From NCBI GenBank assembly GCA_030603365.1, contig JAUVXV010000014.1:59752-123751 (forward strand): a stretch of DNA of 64,000 nt, given 5' to 3'. Position numbers and translations under genes: made by a program. The notes beneath the pieces are model-generated. The model searched no databases. It saw only the letters and a list, made by a program, of their open reading frames with translations, and was not told the origin of the DNA. Of the stretch, positions 60,024-64,000 are shown in pieces (position 1 is the stretch's first letter; every line of letters begins with the position of its first letter). This DNA is from Candidatus Heimdallarchaeota archaeon (GTDB lineage Archaea; Asgardarchaeota; Heimdallarchaeia; Heimdallarchaeales; Heimdallarchaeaceae).

Positions 60024-62666
60024 ATGAGAAAAAAATATTCAATTATGATACTTCTTACTCTTCTACTTCTCATGCAACCTTTTGTTTCAACAAACACAGG
60101 TTCAGCTAAATTGGATGCAATTGAAGCTCTCAGTCCCACTGAGTTTTCAACTTCCATCCCAGTTAAGCAAGATATTGGAGTAGGTGGAGAAGAACAGATT
60201 AAAACAGATTTCAATCCAAATTATGGATTTGAAGAAACAACCACTAATGGGGGACCAGATGATTATAATTATTATGGTTCTGCCTATCAATATGCAGATG
60301 AAGCATATATGGCAAATATATATAGCGGAAATTATGCATGTGACATACAAGCGTTTGGTACTGAACAGTTCTATGCAAATGCTTACCTATACAGAAATAT
60401 TGCTGGTGGACCTCTTGCTTATTTGCAGGAAGACATAGAAATGAGCTTCTGGTACTTTCTGGTCTCAAATCCGGATGTTGCTTCAGGAACCTATATCTAC
60501 CTGCGAATTCGCTTTTATGATTCCGTCCTATTTAATTCATACACCATTTACTATTATCTATCAACATCTAGTGTTTCTAGTAATTCTTCAAACACAGCTT
60601 ATTTTGATTTAAGTAGTAGTACTTCTTTTGGGGTATGGGAAAATTTCCAAAGAGATATTACAGCAGATTACACAGCTGTATTTAGTCCTCCCTCAGCAAA
60701 CATATATTATCAGTATGTATATTTCTATGCAACCTCAAATCCAAATTCTACAGGAATGACTGAATTTATTATCGATGATGTAAGTGTTGAAAATGCTGCT
60801 ACCTTTGACTGGTGTTCAGATAATGGTGGTTTTGAACAAGGTGATGGAAGCAATTGGTCTTCTTATGATCGAGGTCCAGCCTCTATTTACCAAACTACTG
60901 ATAACACTGAAGGCACTTATGCAGCTAATTTGACAGCAACTACTGTAAATGATTATGCAGGTGCAGATGCTTATGTAGAGAGTTACTGGGGAGACTGGTA
61001 TACCCCACCTTTAGGATCATACGTTCATCAACCCGGTGATCTAACAATTAGCTTTGATTGGAAATATAATGAATATAATCCTAGTAACTATCATTATGCT
61101 ATTTTCTATGTCCAAGGTAGTAATGGTACCTATGACCTTTCTCTGAATTGGTTCTTAGGAGAGGATACAGATATTGTGCCATGGGGTAATTCTACTTATG
61201 CGACTTATGCGTACTATTATTATGCTGCGCCTGGATTTGGAGTAAGAAACAGCTGGTTTACTTTAACTGTTGACATCTACGAATATTTGAATGAACTCAA
61301 CATAACAAATATGCCAATTATATACTGTGGTGTGCAGATTGTTTCAGGAAATTATGCTGGAGCAATAACTGAACTTCTTGTTGATGATTTCCACATCATA
61401 GCTGATCCAGTTGGTGACCCATCATTTGAAGAAGACTGGTACTATAGTGCGAGTAACTCTATTCCATCTTGGGTGCAAAACGATCCTGACCCTTATGTGA
61501 GTCTTACTTCTGATGCACATTCAGGAGATAATGCAGCTAATATATCAGCTTACAGTTCTTCTGGAAATGTGCGAATTTATCGTTATACAAATCTCGAAGT
61601 TGCAAATAATCTATTTAGTGACATATGGTGGAAACTAGACGATATTTCTATAACAGATAATAATTATGCTCAGATAAGACTGGATCTGGATGATGGAAGT
61701 AATATTTTCTATATACTTGGAATGGGATCTAGTTATACTGTATCTAATTATACCGATAATTGCTACTATATTGTAGATAATTATAATGAGATTGGTGTCT
61801 GGAATAATCTCTTTAGGGACATAGCTGGTGATATAAATGAAGCGTTTGGTGATGGAGATTGGAGCATAGATCAAATTCGATTAGAGGTATATACTTCAGA
61901 TACTGATCTAATTTCTTTGCTTATTGATGATGTTCATTTTGTTCGAGACACAAGAGGACCTCAATTAATAAGTGCAGTACTGTTGAATTCTCCAATCTAC
62001 TACAATGATGTTAATATGGAAATTATGGCAGTAGATTCTCTCTCAAGAGTTGGTTCAGTAACTGTCTATTATAGAACCGATGTAACTTGGACTCCTGTAG
62101 TTGGCTCTATGATGGGAATGTATTTCCTTGCGACAATTCCAAAGCAAGATTTTGGAAACATAGTAGAGTACTATATTGTTATGCAGGATCTCTATGGCTT
62201 TGTATCCACAGATAATAATGCTGGAGCATATTACTCGTATGAAATAATTGACGATGTTGAACCTACAATAGCAATTGTGAGTGTCAGATGGGATGAGAAT
62301 CAGCTAGTTCAAATGAGGTTGCACTGTCATGACAAAATGGGAAGTGGTATTGATCATATTGAAATATATGATAATGGAACTTACCTAGATACACTGACTT
62401 ATCCTTCATACCCAGATGAATGGTATTATAATTGGAATACAAGTATTGTTCAGGAAAGTGGAATACACATCTTATCTGCAATAGCATATGATATGGCAGG
62501 AAATACAGCTGAGGATTCATTTAGTGTATCGGTAGATTTCTATGAACCTCCAGGGCCGTTTGTATCCTTCTTCCAGTCTTGGGGAACTTTAATCGGAGCA
62601 GCGATAGTTGGAACTGCTTGGGTCACCGTCATTGCAGTTAAATTCTTTAAAAAACCCAAAACATAA
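60024..62666 (+). CDS. Large secreted, C-terminally anchored cell-surface protein
   Basis: The product has 880 residues. A signal peptide (MRKKYSIMILLTLLLLMQPF, then VSTNTGSA) starts the protein. Three consecutive beta-sandwich-like units of about 200 residues follow, each closing with a strand such as FIIDDVSVE, LLVDDFHIIAD or LLIDDVHFV, a pattern typical of carbohydrate-binding or jelly-roll domains. Ig-like strands come next (SPIYYNDVNMEIMAVDSLSRVGSVTV, then VDFYEPPGP). A terminal hydrophobic segment (TLIGAAIVGTAWVTVIAVKFF) and KKPKT anchor it. Composition is rich in Tyr, Asn, Ser and Asp, and many N-glycosylation sites are likely. It may be an S-layer-associated adhesin or glycan-binding protein. 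Confidence 0.78.
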   Translation: MRKKYSIMILLTLLLLMQPFVSTNTGSAKLDAIEALSPTEFSTSIPVKQDIGVGGEEQIKTDFNPNYGFEETTTNGGPDDYNYYGSAYQYADEAYMANIYSGNYACDIQAFGTEQFYANAYLYRNIAGGPLAYLQEDIEMSFWYFLVSNPDVASGTYIYLRIRFYDSVLFNSYTIYYYLSTSSVSSNSSNTAYFDLSSSTSFGVWENFQRDITADYTAVFSPPSANIYYQYVYFYATSNPNSTGMTEFIIDDVSVENAATFDWCSDNGGFEQGDGSNWSSYDRGPASIYQTTDNTEGTYAANLTATTVNDYAGADAYVESYWGDWYTPPLGSYVHQPGDLTISFDWKYNEYNPSNYHYAIFYVQGSNGTYDLSLNWFLGEDTDIVPWGNSTYATYAYYYYAAPGFGVRNSWFTLTVDIYEYLNELNITNMPIIYCGVQIVSGNYAGAITELLVDDFHIIADPVGDPSFEEDWYYSASNSIPSWVQNDPDPYVSLTSDAHSGDNAANISAYSSSGNVRIYRYTNLEVANNLFSDIWWKLDDISITDNNYAQIRLDLDDGSNIFYILGMGSSYTVSNYTDNCYYIVDNYNEIGVWNNLFRDIAGDINEAFGDGDWSIDQIRLEVYTSDTDLISLLIDDVHFVRDTRGPQLISAVLLNSPIYYNDVNMEIMAVDSLSRVGSVTVYYRTDVTWTPVVGSMMGMYFLATIPKQDFGNIVEYYIVMQDLYGFVSTDNNAGAYYSYEIIDDVEPTIAIVSVRWDENQLVQMRLHCHDKMGSGIDHIEIYDNGTYLDTLTYPSYPDEWYYNWNTSIVQESGIHILSAIAYDMAGNTAEDSFSVSVDFYEPPGPFVSFFQSWGTLIGAAIVGTAWVTVIAVKFFKKPKT

Positions 62667-62673
62667 CAATTGA

Positions 62674-62698
62674 AAGGAATTTCAATTCCTTCTTTTTT
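62674..62698 (+). terminator. Hairpin plus T-run after the surface protein gene
   Basis: AAGGAA and TTCCTT can pair with a TTTCAA loop, directly followed by CTTTTTTC and more T-rich DNA. It is eight bases after the stop codon and is a likely transcription terminator. Confidence 0.6.
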
Positions 62699-62749
62699 CA
62701 TTTTTATTTGATAGGAAAGTTTCTAAAACACTGCTGTTATTCTGTCTTA

Positions 62750-63778
62750 ATGTCTAACCAAACAGAGATAACAGAACCAGGATTACTACTGGATGAGGAA
62801 GGCAATCTTAATACAACAGGATGGTCCAGAAAACCTCTTTTGAAGTACAAGAAGAAGAATCTTGGTAAGGGGTGGTTCAGAACCAAAGAATGGGACTATT
62901 ATGCAATAGTCAATCCTGATTATGCAATTACTTTTACAATTACAGATCTTGGAATAATGGGTTTATACAGTGTTGTTTGGCTTGATTTTAAAGAGAAATT
63001 ATTCCTACCTGATAAGGAATCAAAGCTATTTACCAAAGGAAAAACCAACATGTCTCAATCCTCAGAAGAAGGGTTAGCAAAATATGTAGGAAAAAGACTT
63101 CAAATCAAATTTCTAAAGAAAGGATCAACACGAATAATTGATTTTGATTTTCCATCTTTCAACAAAAACCAAGGCATTAAGGGAAAATTAGAAATGTATC
63201 AGGATCCAGACATGGATTCAATGACAATAGCGACTCCTTGGAAAAATAAGCCAAAATGTTTTTACTACAATCATAAGGTTAATTGTATGCCAACTGAAGG
63301 GAAGGTTGTTTTAGGAAAAAAAATATTTACGTTTGAGAAAGAAAACAGTTTCGCTGTTTTGGACTGGGGGAGAGGTATTTGGCCTTACTCTGACACCTGG
63401 TATTGGGGTTCAGCTTCTGGAAATTCTGGAAAAAACACAGTTGGTTTTAATATTGGATATGGATTCGGAGATACATCTGCAGCCTCTGAAAATATATTTT
63501 ACTATAATGGTAAAGGACACAAACTTGATCAAATAACCTTTCATTATAATCCGAAAAACTTCCTAGAACCTTGGAAATTCACTAGTAACGATGGTAGATT
63601 TGAGATGGATTTTGAACCTATTCTAGATAGGAATTCTATCGTAAATCTGCTTATCTTTAAATCTATTCAACACCAAGTTTTTGGTTATTTCACTGGAGAA
63701 GTAACTTTAGATGACGGTAGAAAAATAAGAATAGAGAACTTGTTAGGTTTTGCTGAAGAAGTCAAGAACAGGTGGTAG
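62750..63778 (+). CDS. DUF2804 family protein
   Basis: The product has about 342 residues from the ATG at 62750 (MSNQTEITEPGLLLDEEG), which gives the standard DUF2804 N-terminus; a TTG 42 bases upstream is unlikely. Family blocks are PGLLLDEEGNLNTTGWSRKPLL, KEWDYYAIVNPDYAITFTITDLG, YYNHKVNCMPTEGKV, AVLDWGRGIWPYSDTWYWGSASG, and a C-terminal FGYFTGEVTLDDGRKIRIENLLGFAEEV. It is predicted to be a beta-rich cytoplasmic protein; related lipocalin-like or hydroxyneurosporene-dehydrogenase-like folds have been suggested for the family. Function is unknown. Confidence 0.87.
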   Translation: MSNQTEITEPGLLLDEEGNLNTTGWSRKPLLKYKKKNLGKGWFRTKEWDYYAIVNPDYAITFTITDLGIMGLYSVVWLDFKEKLFLPDKESKLFTKGKTNMSQSSEEGLAKYVGKRLQIKFLKKGSTRIIDFDFPSFNKNQGIKGKLEMYQDPDMDSMTIATPWKNKPKCFYYNHKVNCMPTEGKVVLGKKIFTFEKENSFAVLDWGRGIWPYSDTWYWGSASGNSGKNTVGFNIGYGFGDTSAASENIFYYNGKGHKLDQITFHYNPKNFLEPWKFTSNDGRFEMDFEPILDRNSIVNLLIFKSIQHQVFGYFTGEVTLDDGRKIRIENLLGFAEEVKNRW

Positions 63779-63825
63779 AATCGTCTAACTAAGAGAAAAG
63801 TAGAAAAAGAGTATAATGAATATAA

Positions 63826-63935
63826 CCTGCTATGCTTTTTTATTAACCAACAGACCCAAAACCGTCGTCCACTGAGAGCAGGAAAGTTGACTGATCTTGC
63901 CATACGCTCTCTACCCGAGTAAGAAGAATAGCAGG
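63826..63935. ncRNA. Candidate structured RNA with nested inverted repeats (strand uncertain)
   Basis: The segment is richer in G and C than its surroundings and has no convincing reading frame. CCTGCTAT (63826-63833) pairs perfectly with ATAGCAGG (63928-63935), enclosing a second stem GAGAGC (63874-63879) with GCTCTC (63906-63911). On the minus strand a TATA-like ATATATAAACC (about 63965-63975 on the plus strand) would start transcription some 30 bases before the outer stem, which favours the minus strand. It does not match tRNA, SRP or a complete RNase P RNA by eye. Confidence 0.4.
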
Positions 63936-64000
63936 AGCGAGTAAACCTGAACGATTTTTCTACGGGTTTATATATGAAAGTACACATAGCAAGTTAGACA

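Noticed and set aside
63826..63935. RNase P or SRP RNA
   Set aside because: A GGAAAG-like element resembles a conserved RNase P segment, but the partner element, the expected length and overall layout are not present before the window ends.
1..64000. tRNA, rRNA, CRISPR arrays, insertion sequences
   Set aside because: No T-loop consensus with cloverleaf, no regularly spaced repeats, no transposase motif and no terminal inverted repeats were found by eye.

Overview
This AT-rich 64 kb window is archaeal and most likely comes from an Asgard archaeon (Promethearchaeota; a Heimdallarchaeia-like lineage is my guess and is not proven by the sequence). The reasons are a true actin-family protein with the eukaryotic-style YAN..GG..TMYEG, WIGGSIL and SK.EYDE blocks, an RPA/SOSS-B-like single OB-fold protein, a longin/roadblock-like protein, a F420-type luciferase-like oxidoreductase, TATA-like promoters about 25 nt before many start codons, and a recurrent GGTGA Shine-Dalgarno box 4 to 9 nt before ATG, GTG or TTG starts. 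No rRNA gene, tRNA gene, CRISPR array, insertion sequence or prophage was seen. Genes are dense, with only one gap above 300 bases.

Layout. 0-8.5 kb: the tail of a TPR/winged-helix protein, a membrane PHP phosphoesterase, a probable beta-amino-acid catabolism island (MmsA-type semialdehyde dehydrogenase, class III aminotransferase, P1/DmpA-type aminopeptidase), and an anchored subtilase. 8.6-12.3 kb: a larE-larC-larB operon for the nickel-pincer nucleotide cofactor, without larA, followed by a dehydrogenase. 12.3-18.8 kb: a polytopic glycosyltransferase-like protein, DUF1684, a PAS protein, an SSB, an LLM oxidoreductase with a downstream ACP-like protein that lacks the phosphopantetheine serine, and DUF1015. 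19.0-20.4 kb: an actin homologue with an N-terminal zinc-binding module. 20.4-36.5 kb: metabolic genes (PanE-like, SerA-like and class V aminotransferase), a universal-stress-type protein with a long Glu/Lys tail next to an ion permease, a lipid kinase, DUF3160, a flavoprotein disulfide reductase-like enzyme, a DegV protein and an HD protein. 36.5-45.3 kb: GH127 beta-L-arabinofuranosidase, a ParB-like protein with a zinc finger, a second DegV protein, a coiled-coil protein and a SagB-type nitroreductase.

45.3-54.2 kb is the most unusual part. Five paralogous winged-helix regulators are interspersed with four small charged proteins that appear to belong to one family. Three regulators lie divergently beside small-protein genes. 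Two of those divergent promoters, about 6.7 kb apart, carry the same inverted repeat (ATTCTCA-N5-TGAGAAT/C). I read this as a duplicated, probably autoregulated regulator/small-protein module of unknown function.

54.3-64 kb: a phytoene-desaturase-like flavoprotein, a GNAT acetyltransferase, the longin-like cluster, a heme-b-like membrane protein with a poly-Asp segment, a large cell-surface protein, DUF2804, and a terminal GC-richer stretch with nested inverted repeats that may be a structured RNA. Functions are assigned from motifs read by eye; no database search was possible.
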